Source: an uncultured Clostridia bacterium (GTDB lineage: Bacteria; Bacillota; Clostridia; TANB77; CAG-508). From it: a stretch of DNA of 39,321 nucleotides. The notes under the pieces are model-generated. The model was not told the origin of the DNA. It was given only the letters and a program-made list of their open reading frames with translations, and did not search any database. This document shows positions 1 to 12,458 of this stretch, piece after piece. Position 1 is the stretch's first letter. Each line of letters starts with the position of its first letter. The translations under genes and the position numbers were made by a program. The stretch is taken from NCBI GenBank assembly GCA_947626555.1, contig CANQSP010000011.1, forward strand, positions 1 through 39,321. Reading direction: 5' to 3'.

Positions 1-141
1 TTTATTAATAATATTAATATATGTATATAAAAGAGAAAAAAAGATGAAATTTTATAATAAAAACTGGTAATTATAACCTTTAATTATGAGAATATTATGA
101 AATATTGTAAGTTGTTTAGAGTGTAAATATTACTCAATTAT

Positions 142-193
142 AAAGAGGCATCTTCTTATTAGACAAAAAAGTTTAATAAGAAGATGTCTCTTT
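142..193. terminator. Inverted repeat, possible terminator of the gene left of the window
   Basis: aaagaggcatcttcttatta ... taataagaagatgtctcttt; no strong T-run afterwards. Confidence 0.45.
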
Positions 194-503
194 AAATAAT
201 GTAAAAATAAAGAAAGAAATTTCAATAAAAATGCTATATCCGTAAGATTATTTTTATTTTTGAACTTAAATAATGCAAAAAATATTACAAAATAAAAGTC
301 AAAAAGATAAATAAATGTAAAAAATGGTCAAAAATATACTTCCGTAGTCAAACATCAAAAAGTGCCGAAAAATAGCGAAAATACTTGTTTACAAGTAATG
401 CAAAAGTATGTAAAAATATATAAAGTAATAAAAATCTTGGAACAAGGAGAGAAGCGTTGGATTTTTTTCTACGTTCGTTAAAGATAAAGTGGAGGTTTTA
501 CAA

Positions 504-3500
504 ATGAAAGAAAGAAACAAAGTGGCAAATGAAGAAGTAAATATGCAAGGAGAAACAAATATGCAAGAGAAAGGCAAGATAAGAAAAAAAGAAAAAATGT
601 TCGCGGGGGGGGGTACGGATTAGTACCAAAACTACTATTACCAATAATGGTAGTGTTAATATTGTTAGGCACAATAATAACTGCAATATTTAATAAACCA
701 CAAAACTTCAAAACGAGCCTAAATCCAGAACTAGCAAGAGCAATGGAATACCAAAAAGTAGAGAAAGGACAAGAAGCAGTAACAGTAGACCCAGAACAAT
801 ACCCAGACTATGCAAATGGTATATATCCATATGTTCAATTTGACGCGTTCTTTCTAAGAGATTTAGATAGTGATGGGGATGCAGATGGAGTAAGAGGAAC
901 ATGTAATGAAGTAGGAAAAGAAGATACACTTTACATAGAATTAAGACAACTAACAAATGGATACATAAAAGATGGAGCAACAATAACGATAAATGGACAA
1001 GCAGGAAAAGAGAGAAACTTTTATTTAGAAACCGCCATAGTAAAAGATAGTGAGATAAAAGAAAATAGTATAGGAAATAATGTAAACACAATAACATTAA
1101 ATCAAATAGGCAATGGAGGAAACGGAGTACAAAAGCTATTAACAGGAATAGTAAAAAGTGGAGACTATACATATAATTCAAGGAAAACAGAGGCCATAGG
1201 AAATAACATAGAAAATTATAGTAAAGAAAACACAATAACATTCAAAGGAATACATGTAAGAGATGATGGAGATGGAAGAACAACAGAAATACCAATAGAG
1301 AAAACAGTAAAATTCACAGTAGACTGGTATGGAGACGTAAAAACAGAAATACCAGAGCGTATAAATTATTTAGACAATATAAGACAAAATGGAGATATAG
1401 AACACGCAATAGATGAAGAAAATAATGAAATAAATTTAGAATTCACAGTAGGAGTAGAAGAAGTAAATAATAAATTAATATTAAGTAAATCATACATAGA
1501 AGGAGAGTTACCACAATTAAGTGGATATGACCCAAAGAAAGTAGAAATAACAGGAATAAATGTAAAATATACATATGATAAAGACACAAGAAGATTCACA
1601 GCAGAAAGGCAAGTAGTATTAGATGATGAGAAAAATTTAACAGAGCAAGTAAAAAATGTAACAACAGTAGCATATGATGGAACAGATTCATCAGATACAA
1701 ATAAAAGGTATAATAAGTATACAATAAAAGTAACATATGATATAGAAGCATACAAAGCATTAGGAGAAGATGAAGAAGGACATAATGCAACAATAGAATA
1801 CAGAGTACCGATAAAAGCATATTATGAAGGTTACAACAATAAGAATAATCAATTTGGAAGTCCTAAAAAATCAAATACAGCACAAAACACATTTGTAATA
1901 ACATTTAGAAAAATAGAAGGAGAATTAGCAAGGTTTGATGTATATGTAGGAGAATATATAAGCAAACCAACATATAGATATGTAGTATCAAAGCAAAAGC
2001 CACTTAAAATATATAATGAAGTATCAGAAGGGGAGCAAGAAGACTATTACACTGTAGAATGGTATGCGGTAATGGGAACAGCAGAAAATAAGAAAGTAAT
2101 AATGAAAGAAAGTAAAGATAATGCATTAGAATATACATCAGATCAATTTTTAAAAACAGACAATAATAAAGAAAGCATGGAAGAAGTATCAAGTTTTGTA
2201 GGAATATACTTTAGCGACCCAATAAACATGTTAGGAGAAGAAGGAGAAATAAAGGTATACGATGATGAAACCAATATATTACTTGCAACATTTAATAAAG
2301 ATAATTGGAGTAAATATATGCAAAATACCCCATATAAGTACGAATTACCAGTAAAACACATAAGAATAGAAACGAGTAATGTAAATAAAGATAGTTATTT
2401 AAATGTATATCATATAAAAGAAATAAATGACGAAGCAATAATAAACCAATATTCAAAAGAAGATTTTGAACAGTTAAAACAAATACAATCAACATTAGTG
2501 GGATATTTAAAAGATACAGATCCAGAAACAGAGAATGAACTTATTAATACAGATACAAACTATGCATATTATGAAGCACCAGTATCAGTAGCAAATGTAA
2601 GAATAAATAAAACAGCAATATCAACACAAGAAACAGAAGAAAATTTTGAAATACAAATAGAAACAGAAGCAAATGAACAATATAATGAAGTAAAATGGAC
2701 AAATGGTGCATTTTTATTAAAGCTGCCAGAAGATATAGTAGATGTAGAGATAGATAAAGTAAGTATAAATAATAATCAAGTTGCATTAGTAAGTTATGAA
2801 GAATACGAAGAAGAAATATTAAATGGAAAAGGACAAAATGAAATATGTAGATTTATAAAAGTAAACACAGAAAATGAAAAAGAAGCAAGTTACACAATAA
2901 CAATAAATTGTAAATTAACACCAGACCCAAGAATACCAACAAAAACAGAAAATATAGAATTGTATGCATATAATGAGAACAATCCAAATTATTATTACTC
3001 TGATAAAGATACATATGATGTAAATGATAACCTAAACGAAACAGAGCAAGTAAATAAAAGAGAGGTAGCACTAAGTTTGGTATCACCAAACTCATTATTA
3101 ACAAGTCAAGTAGCAAGTAACTATGATACAAAAGGAAGTACAGCAGTAGCACCACAAAAAGCAATAGTATCAAGAGACCAACAAAAAGCAACAGTAACAA
3201 TAGAAATAAATAATAATTATTTAAATGCCGTAAGTCAAGTAAAAATATTAGGAAAAATACCAAAGAAAGAAAACACATATGTAATAAATGGAACAAATAT
3301 GGGTTCAGTTTTTGATGCAGAATTAACAAAACCAATAACGTTGCCAGAAGAATTACAAGAAGGAACAAAAATATACTATTCATATGAAGATAAAGTAACA
3401 AAAGAAATAAATGATGGAGCAAGTAATTGGATGTCTGAAGACACAGAAGGAATAGATTATACAAAGGTAAAAAGCTTCTTAATAGATTTACAGGAAAGGC

Positions 3501-6500
3501 AATTAGCTCATGAAGAAAAGCATGAAATAAGTTATGAAATAAAACTACCAGGAGGATTAAAATATAACGAAGTAAGTTATAGCCATCATGCAATATATTT
3601 TAGTTTGGAAACAGAGCATGGAAGATATAAAACACAAACAGAGCCAAATAAATTAGGATTTATGGTAGCAAAACGATATGATTTAGAATTGACAAAATAT
3701 CAATTAGGAACAGAGCAAGTGGTACCAGGAGCAACATATAGTGTGCAAGAGATAGAAGATGTAGAAAGTAACGAACAAACTCAAAGTGTCATTGAGCAGA
3801 AAGAAGCAAAAACAAGAGTAACATTAGTAGATGGAAAATTCACACTAAAAGATTTATATTTAGATAGAACATATATAGTAAAAGAAATAAAAAGTCCAGG
3901 GCAATATGAATTAAATAAAGATGAAATAAAATTTAAAGTTACAGAGACAGAAGAAGGGTTACAAGTAGAAAATTTAAATAATATAGAAGTGGGTAACACA
4001 ACAGGAAATCAAAAAGCAACTGTGAAAAAATTAGAAATGCAAAAAGTAGAAAATGCAGATGATAAAAGTAATAAAGATAAGTTAGTGCTAGAAGTACAAG
4101 ATGAAGTAAAAGCAAATTTAACAATTACAAAAGTAGAAAAGTTAGAAACAACAATTGCAGGACCAGAATTCCAAGGAAGTCAATCACAAGTGATAGAAAA
4201 TGAGATACCAGTAGTAGGAGCACGTTTTAAATTAACAGGAGGAGACTTACCTGAAACAGGAAAAGTAATAAATTCAGATAATAAAGGAAAATTAAATATA
4301 AAAGGATTAAAAATAGGAGAAGAATACACTTTAGAAGAAGTAAAAGCTGAAGGGTATTATTTAGCAAGCCCTGTAAAATTTAAAATAGTACATGAAGCAG
4401 GACAAGATTATAAAATACAAATGATAGAACGAGAAGAAACAGTAGGAGCAGAAGAAAGTTCAATAAGAAAAGATACAGTAACATTAACAAAAGATGAAAA
4501 TAATATACCAATAGCAAGCTTCACAATGGAAGATGAGAAAATACCAAGATACACATTAGAAATAATAAAGAGAGAAAAAGTGACAGAAACAATAGTAGAA
4601 GAAAGTGCAAAAGAAATTCAAAAACAATTAGAAGAGCAAGCAGGAGCGCAAGAAGTAGCAGAGCCATCAGAGCAGGGAATAACATATATACAAGGGGTAA
4701 AATTTAGGTTATACAAAGGAACAAAACAAATAGGAGAATATGAAACAGATGGAAGTGGAAAAATAACAATAGGAGATTTGTATGCATACGAAGAAGAAAG
4801 AAAAATAGATCAAACATATACCTTAAAAGAAATATTTGCACCAGAAGGATATTCAAAAGTAAAGGATATAACATTTAAAGTAGAGAAAACAGAAGATGGA
4901 TTACAATTCCAAGAAACATTAGAAGAAGGAAAAACAGCTAAAGAATTTGAAGTAGTAGATAATGTAATAAAATTGACAGTAGAAGATAATCCATCATTTA
5001 GATTAATAAAAGAAGATGCAGAAACCAAAACTCCAATAGCAAATGTAAAATTTGCAATATATAATGTAGATAATGGAGAAGAGCCGGCAACAAATAGTGG
5101 AGGTGAAATAATAGGAGATAGGGAGACAATAAATGGAAAGGAATACTACACAGTAAAAACGAATTTGCAAGGAGAGATAACAGCAGATTTAACAGAAGGA
5201 CTATATAAAGCTGTAGAATTAGATGCACCAGAAAAATATGATATAGAAAATAAAGTGTATTATTTTGGTATAGGAGCATCAAGGGAAGGAATAAAAGACG
5301 TAAAAATAGACTGGGGAAAAGGAGCAGGAGGAACAGATTATGATTATATAAATTCAGTAGCAGAAACAAATGATGGAGGAATAATAGCAGGAGGGTATTT
5401 CAAAAGTATTAGTATCAATTTAGGAGAAGGAGTAAACGGAGAAGATATAGAAGTAAAAAATAACGGAAGCAATGATGGACTAATAATAAAATACAATGAA
5501 GAAGGCAAAGTAGACTGGGCAAAAGGAGCAGGAGGAACAGGTGATGATCAAATAGAATCAGTAGCATCAACAAGTGACGGAGGATATATCGCAGGAGGCT
5601 ATTTCAGTAGTAGTATCAATTTGGGAGAAGGAGTAAACGGAGAAGATGTAGAAGTAAAAAATAACGGAAGCAATGATGGACTAATAATAAAATACAATGA
5701 GTTAGGGCAAGTAGAATGGGCAAAAGTAGTAGGAGGAAATTCTCAGGATTATATACAATCAATAGCTACAACAAGTGACGGAGGATATATAGCAGGAGGG
5801 TATTTCAAGAGTTCAACTATCAATTTAGGAGAAAGAGTAAACGAAGGAGATGTAGAAGTAAAAAATAACGGAAGCAATGATGCACTAATAATAAAATACA
5901 ATGAGTTAGGGCAAGTAGACTGGGCAAAAGTAATAGGAGGAACAGATGATGATGAAATATTATCAATAGCTACAACAAGAGACGGAGGCTGTATAGCAGG
6001 AGGGTATTTCAAGAGTTCAACTATCAATTTAGGAAAAGGAGTAAACGGAGAAGAAGTAGTAGTAAATAATGGAAATAAGGATGGATTAATAATAAAATAT
6101 AATGAAGAAGGCAAAGTAGAATGGACAAAAGTAGTAGGAGGAGAAGATGGGGATGAAATATTGTCAGTAGCATCAACAAATGATGGAGGCTATATAGCAG
6201 GAGGATATTTTGTGAGTAAAAGTATCAATTTAGGAGAAGGAGTAAACGGAAGAGATGTAGAAGTAAAAAATAACAAACTTAATGATGGACTAATAATCAA
6301 ATACAATGAAAAAGGTAAAGTAGACTGGGCAAAAGTAGTAGGGGGAGATACATTTGATTATATAAAATCAGTAGCTACGACAAGTGATGGAGGCTATATA
6401 GCAGGAGGGTATTTTGTAAGTGAAAGTATCAATTTAGGAGAAGGAGCAAACGAAGAAGTAGTAGTAGGTAGTAATGGACATTATGATGGACTAATAATAA

Positions 6501-9500
6501 AATACAATGAAGAAGGCAAAGTAGATTGGGCAAAAGTAGTAGGAGGAACAAGTGATGATGAAATAAGGTCAGTAGCATCAACAAGTGATGGAGGAATAAT
6601 AGCAGGCGGGGATTTCCAAAGTGAAATTATCAAGTTAGAAGGAGTAAACGGAAGAGATGTAGAAATAAAAAATAATGGAAGTGCTAATATGTTAATAATA
6701 AAATATTCTTCAATAGAAAAACCACAAATAGTAACAAAGCAGGCAAAAGTATTAGGAGGAAATTATCAGGATTATATACAATCAGTAGCTACAACAAGTG
6801 ACGGAGGCTATATAGCAGGAGGGTATTTTAATACAAATAGTATCAATTTAGGAGAAGGAGTAAACGGAGAAGACATAATAGTAAATGCAAAAGGGAACAA
6901 TGATGGACTAATAATCAAATACAATGAAGAAGGTAAGGTGGAATGGGCAAAAGTAGTAGGAGGAAAGAGTCCAGATAAAATACAATCAGTAGTATCAACA
7001 AGTGATGGAGGAATAATAGCAGGAGGGTATTTCTATTCAGATAGTATCAATTTAGGAGAAGGAGTAAACGGAGGAAATGTAGAAGTAAAAAATAACGGAA
7101 ATTATGATGGAATAATAATAAAATACAATAAGGAAGGAAAAGTAGAATGGGCAAAAGTAGTAGGAGGAACAGATGCTGATTATATAGAATCAGTAGCATC
7201 AACAAGTGACGGAGAAATAATAGCAGGAGGGTATTTCTATTCAGATAGTATCAATTTAGGAGAAGGAGTAAATGGAGAAGACATAATAGTAAATGCAAAA
7301 GGGAACAATGATGGACTAATAATCAAATACAATGAAGAAGGCAAAGTAGATTGGGCAAAAGTAGTAGGAGGAACAAGTTATGATGAAATAAGTTCAGTAG
7401 CTTCAACAGCAGACGGAGGCTATATAGCAGGAGTGAGATTCAATAGTAGTATTATCACGTTAGAAGGATTAAATGGAAAAGAAGTAGAAGTAAAAAATAA
7501 CGGAAATAGTGATGGACTAATAATCAAATATAATGGAGAAGGTAAGGTAGAATGGGCAAAGGTAGTAGGAGAAAAATATACAGATGAAATAACATCAGTA
7601 GCAACAACAAGTGACGGAGGCTATGTAGCAGGAGGAAATTTCAATAGTAGTAGTATCACGTTAGAAGGAGTAAATGGAGAAGAAGTACAAGTAAAAAGAA
7701 ACGGAATTTCTAACGGACTAATAATAAAATACAATGAAGAAGGGCAAGTAGAATGGGCAAAAGGAGTAGGAGGAACAAGTGATGATGAAATAAACTCAGT
7801 AGCTGAAGCAATAGACGGAGGAATAATAGCAGGAGGGTGTTTAAAATCTGATAGTATTAATGTAGGAGAAGGAGTAGTAGTAAAAAATAACGGAAGTGAT
7901 GATGGACTAATAATCAAATACAATCCAAAAGGATTAGTAGAATGGGCAAAAGTAGTAGGAGGAACAGATGATGATGAAATATTGTCAGTAGCTTCAACCA
8001 GCGACGGAAGTGTTATAGCAGGAGGGTACTTTGAGAGTGATGTAATAAAATTGGATAACGACCATACATTAACTAATAATGGCTCATATGATGGAATGAT
8101 AATAAAAATAAATGAAGAAATGGGAGTACCAGAAGTACAAGAATTAAAAGTAGAAAATGAATTAAAAGAATTTAAAATAACAACAGATGTAGAAGAAATA
8201 GCAGGAGTAAAAGGAGGAAAAATATCAGGGGAAGGTTTAAACCCATATGAAAAAGTAAAATATGATGGCGAAAGCACAAAACCAATAACAATAACACCAG
8301 AAGAAGGATATGAATTAGTAAAAGTAACAGAAAATGGAATTATACAAGAAATAAGTAAGCTTACCCAAAGTGAAGACAAAAAAACATATACCTATCCACA
8401 ATTTACAGGAATGAAAGAAGATAGACATATAGTAGTAACGTTTGCAAAAACAGACGAAAAAGTTATAATAAATAAAACAGATAAAAATGGAAAACCATTA
8501 GCAGGAGCAAAGTTTAGAATAGAACAAATAGAAGAAAGACAACCACCAGAAGGAGTAATAGGAGATATAGCAAATAATAATGGACAGATATACTATTATG
8601 CAGATAAACAAGAAGGAAAAGAAATATATGGCTTATTAGGAAAAATAGAAAAGAATGGTAATCAAACAGGAATTACAATAACAGAACAAAAAGTAGAACA
8701 AGAAGGAATATTAGGAGAGAAGATAGATGATACAGGTGATGACAAATATTGGTTTGTAGAAACAATTAATGATGACGGAACAAAATATTATGAACCTACA
8801 AATGGGAAAAAATATCAAGAAGCACATGATGGAAGTGGAAATAAGATAAATACAACAGCACATTCATATTTTGAAATAGATTTAAGGAATTTTGATAGAG
8901 ATGTAGTAGTAAAAATAAATGCAGAAGCATCAAGTGAAAGTTATGATTATGGATATGCAACAATAACAAGAACAGAAGAAATGCCACAATTACAATATAG
9001 TAATAGTGTAAGCAATGGTCAATTTATGAGAATATCAGGAACAGCATCGGGTACATATACATCACAAGTATTACTTGCAGGAAATAAGTATTATTTACAT
9101 TTAGGGTATGAAAAAGATTCGATTCAAGACTCAAATGATGACAGAATTAAAGTAAATAGCATAGAGTTATACGAAGCAACCTGTGAGACATATTATTTTG
9201 AAGAAAGTGGAGAAGGATATGTATCAAATAATAAAGAAAAGACCAATACAGTAGCAAATTCATACATACCAATAGACTTAAGAGATAGAGGACAAGATGA
9301 GCATATAGCAGTAGTATTAAATGCTCAAATATCAAGTTATATATTTAATTATGGATATGCTACAATAACAAATACAACAACAGCACCATCATATAGTAGT
9401 TCAACAGGAAGATTTATATATATTTCGGAAAATCAAGATGCAAAAGATTATGAAATGACATTACAAGGAGGAAATTTATATTATTTACATTTAGGCTATA

Positions 9501-11998
9501 GAAATTATTCTAGTTCAGGTTCATATGATAATATATTTAAAATAAACTATATAAAAACATATGAAACAAAAGAGGTGCAGTTTAATTTTGAAGAAAAAGA
9601 TGAGACAATAGAACAAGGAGGGGCACAAGCACGAGAACTAGTAAGCAATAAATATGTATCAACAAATAAAGGGCAGGCAAATACGGAAGCAAATTCATAT
9701 ATACCAATAAATTTAGAAGGAAAAACAGGAAAATATAATATAACAGTAAATGCAGAAATATCAAGTCAAAGTGGTGGAGATTATGGCTATGCAACAATAA
9801 CAGAAAATAACATAGATAGAGTAACATACAGTGATAATACAGATGATAAGAAAAGATTTATATATATATCAGGAACACAAACAGCTACAAATTATACAAT
9901 AGAAGTAGGTGGGGGAAAAGAATATCGATTACATTTAGGATATTATAAAAATGCAACAACAGATTTAGGAAATGACGAATTTATAGTAAATAGTGTAGAA
10001 GTAACATTAAGTGACAGTGAATTATTATTTGTAGATGAAATAGAAACAGATGCAAATGGTCAAATATTCTTAAATTTATCACAAGGAAAGTATAATATAA
10101 CAGAAACAGAAGCACCAGAAGGATATGAAATAGCAAATCCAACAGTTGTATATGATACAAGAACAGCAAAAAAAAGAGAAATAACAATACAAAATAATAA
10201 AAGACCAAAATTAATAGTACATCACTATGTAAAAGGAACAGATGAACCAGAACAGGAACCAACTAGGGTAGCAGAAGATGAAGAATATATAGGAAGTAGC
10301 CAAGTAGAAGATGGAAAATATCAAGAGTATGAAACAAAACCAAAAATGAACTTGAGTGAATATGAATTAGATTATGTTTTACAAGAAGACGGACAAAAAG
10401 AATATAAAATGCCAGAAAAATGGAAAGGAACATATGATCCAGAAAATGTAGATGAAAACGGAGAAATAGTAGTAACGTATTATTATGTAGCAAGGAAAGT
10501 GCCATTAACAGTACATCATTACATACAAGGAACAACAACAAGAGTACCATTAGCTAAAGGAGGAGAGGCACAAGATGAAAAGGCAGAAGGAGATTTAAAT
10601 GAGCAATATCCAACTCATATGTTATCAGAAGAGCAAATAGATGAAAAATATGAACAAGTAGAAGGACAAGAAGATATAACGGCAACATTTGCATATCCAG
10701 AAGTAGAGGTAATATACTACTATAAACCAGTGGAAAGAGAATTAATAATAAATAAATATGCAGAAGATGTAAAAACACCATTAGCAGAAGCAAAATTTGA
10801 AATAAAAGAGAAAGGAAGTTTAGAAGAAGGAGAAATATATACAACCGACGAAAAAGGAAAAATAACTGTGAAATTGCCAGTGGGAGAATATGAAATTACA
10901 GAGGTAGAAGCACCAGATGGCTATCAAGTAAAGAAAGAAGCAATACCAAATGTAACAATAACAAGAGAGACACAAGAGGTAACGCAGGTAAATGTAACAA
11001 ATGAACAATATGTAGCAGAAGTAATAGTAAATCACTATATATATAACAAAAAATTAGAAAATCCATATACAACACAAAAAGTAACATTGTCAAGTGGAGA
11101 GCAAGCATCAGAGCAAATAATAACGGGACACATAGGAGATATATATGGAACGAGGGCGATAGAAAATCTAGCAGAGGGCTACGAATTATATGAAGAACCA
11201 GATAATAGCGGAGGAATAATGTCAAAAGAGCCAGAACATGTAAATTACTATTATATTTCAGAAGCAGTGATAAAGGAAGATAGCATAACAAAAGACGGAA
11301 CACAAATAATAACATCAAAAGATGAAGCAGTACATTATGAAATAAAATATACAGCAAAAGTAAGCTATTATGAAGGAAATGCGACTGTTACAATAACAGA
11401 TACGTTGCCATATAACTTAGACCAAGAAGCAATGAAAAAAATTGAAGGAGTAGATGATTCTCAAGTTGATTGGTTAGAAAAACTTTTAAATGGAGGAACA
11501 TATGATGATAACGCAAAAACAATAACTTGGACAGAAACATATAATAATATAAATACAGCAGAAGAAGATAATTTAGAAAAAGAAATAGCAATAGAAAAAG
11601 ATATAACAGTAATTTATAGTGGAATAAGCACAGCACAAACAAGTACAGAAATTACAAATAAAGTAAAAGGAAAAATAGAATTAGATGCAACAGACAAAAC
11701 AAAAGAAACAGAAGAAGTAACACACACTACTACAACAAAATTTGTAAAAGATGTAAAAGTAACAAAGAAATGGGAGCATGGAGCAAACATATATGAAAGG
11801 CCAAGCAAAGTAAAGGTGGTACTAAAGAAAGGAACAGAACAAGTAGGACAACAAGTACTAGATGCAGCCAATAATTGGACATATACATTTGAAGGATTAC
11901 CTAAGTATGATGAGTCGACAGGAGAAGAAATAGAATATATTGTAGAGGAGCAAGAGGTAGAAGGAGAAAGTTTAGATTACTATAAAAGAGCAGTATAG
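504..11998 (+). CDS. Giant Cna_B/SpaA-repeat surface protein with beta-propeller and MucBP-like repeats; the frame is interrupted at a 9-G tract (605-613), so the annotated ORF starts at 647
   Basis: SD ggagg (491-495) and ATG 504 encode MKERNKVANEEVNMQGETNMQEKGKIRKKEKMFAGG. One extra G would join this to YGLVPKLLLPIMVVLILLGTIITAIF (TM) and the 3783-aa ORF. Cna_B signatures include KPLAGAKFRIEQ, YNITETEAPEGYEIANP and VTKKWEHG..RPSKVKVVLKKG; MucBP-like LIVHHYVKGT. Confidence 0.85.
605..613 (+). repeat. Poly-G homopolymer tract (9 G) in the 5' coding region of the giant adhesin
   Basis: tcgcGGGGGGGGGtacgg; frame 504 ends at TAG 621-623, while the frame after the tract is open to 11998. Confidence 0.9.
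5300..8119 (+). repeat. 14 tandem ~65-70-aa beta-propeller-type repeats (7 + linker + 7)
   Basis: Repeating (V)(D/E)WAKVVGGTxxDxIxSVATTSDGGYIAGGYF..SINLGEGVNGEDVEVKNNGxxDGLIIKYNEEGK; 14 copies counted; linker SSIEKPQIVTK at 6707-6739 between copies 7 and 8. Confidence 0.85.
8848..10011 (+). repeat. Three copies of a ~110-aa predicted beta-sandwich module
   Basis: TxANSYIPIDL...VNAEISS..YGYATIT....RFIYISGT....YYLHLGY....D.I.VNSIE, starting near 8848, 9239 and 9678. Confidence 0.75.
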
Positions 11999-12028
11999 GG
12001 ACGGTTCTAAAAATCCGGAATATAGGGA

Positions 12029-12064
12029 CGGACATTAGCGTTAAAAAACAAACACTAATGTCCG
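12029..12064 (+). terminator. Hairpin after the adhesin, part of a GGGACGG repeat
   Basis: cggacattag...ctaatgtccg; GGGACGG occurs at 11998 and 12024. Confidence 0.5.
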
Positions 12065-12161
12065 TTATTATATTTTAAAAAACAAACATGAAGCATACTT
12101 TTTATGCATAAGATATATAAAAAAATGCTGAATAATAGCAAAAAATGGGGGAAAGTTTTTG

Positions 12162-12190
12162 TTGACAAAGTTATTTACATATGATATAAA
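12162..12190 (+). promoter_or_regulatory. Sigma-A-type promoter upstream of the Rpn nuclease gene
   Basis: TTGACA - 17 nt - TATAAA. Confidence 0.6.
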
Positions 12191-12458
12191 GTATACATAA
12201 AAACTTAATTAAAATCTATTAATTTTCAAATTTTAGCACTAAAATAAGCTAAAAATCTAAAAAATTAAAGGTGCAACATTAGTTTATTTAATATTAAATT
12301 CCATAAAAATTAAAAATCTAAAAAAATTCCAAAAGATTCAGAAATAAAAGAAAAAATAAAAAAAAGAGAGTAAAATAGTTTTTTATAGTATATACACCTA
12401 TAAATAAAGTTTGACTTATAAAGCGGAAAATATTATAATAAAAGGAGGAAAGAAAAAA

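Noticed and set aside
340-500. Known riboswitch in the adhesin leader
   Set aside because: Small inverted repeats (acttgtttacaagt) exist but no recognisable riboswitch consensus.
647-711. ATG 647 as true start of the giant gene
   Set aside because: No SD and it would begin inside the TM helix; the upstream SD/ATG 504 explains the N-terminus better.
2853-3593. 246-aa minus-strand ORF within the adhesin (and similar Leu/Phe-rich antisense ORFs)
   Set aside because: Shadow frame of a repetitive, A-rich coding strand; no SD and low-complexity translation.
5300-8119. CRISPR-like repeat array
   Set aside because: Repeats are ~200 bp, in frame and translated; no short-repeat/unique-spacer pattern.
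7621-8379. 252-aa minus-strand ORF opposite the propeller repeats
   Set aside because: Mirrors the repeat periodicity of the sense gene; antisense artefact.
12000-12410. Coding remnant of the missing adhesin C-terminus
   Set aside because: No Cna_B or LPXTG-like translation was found in the three forward frames I inspected by eye.
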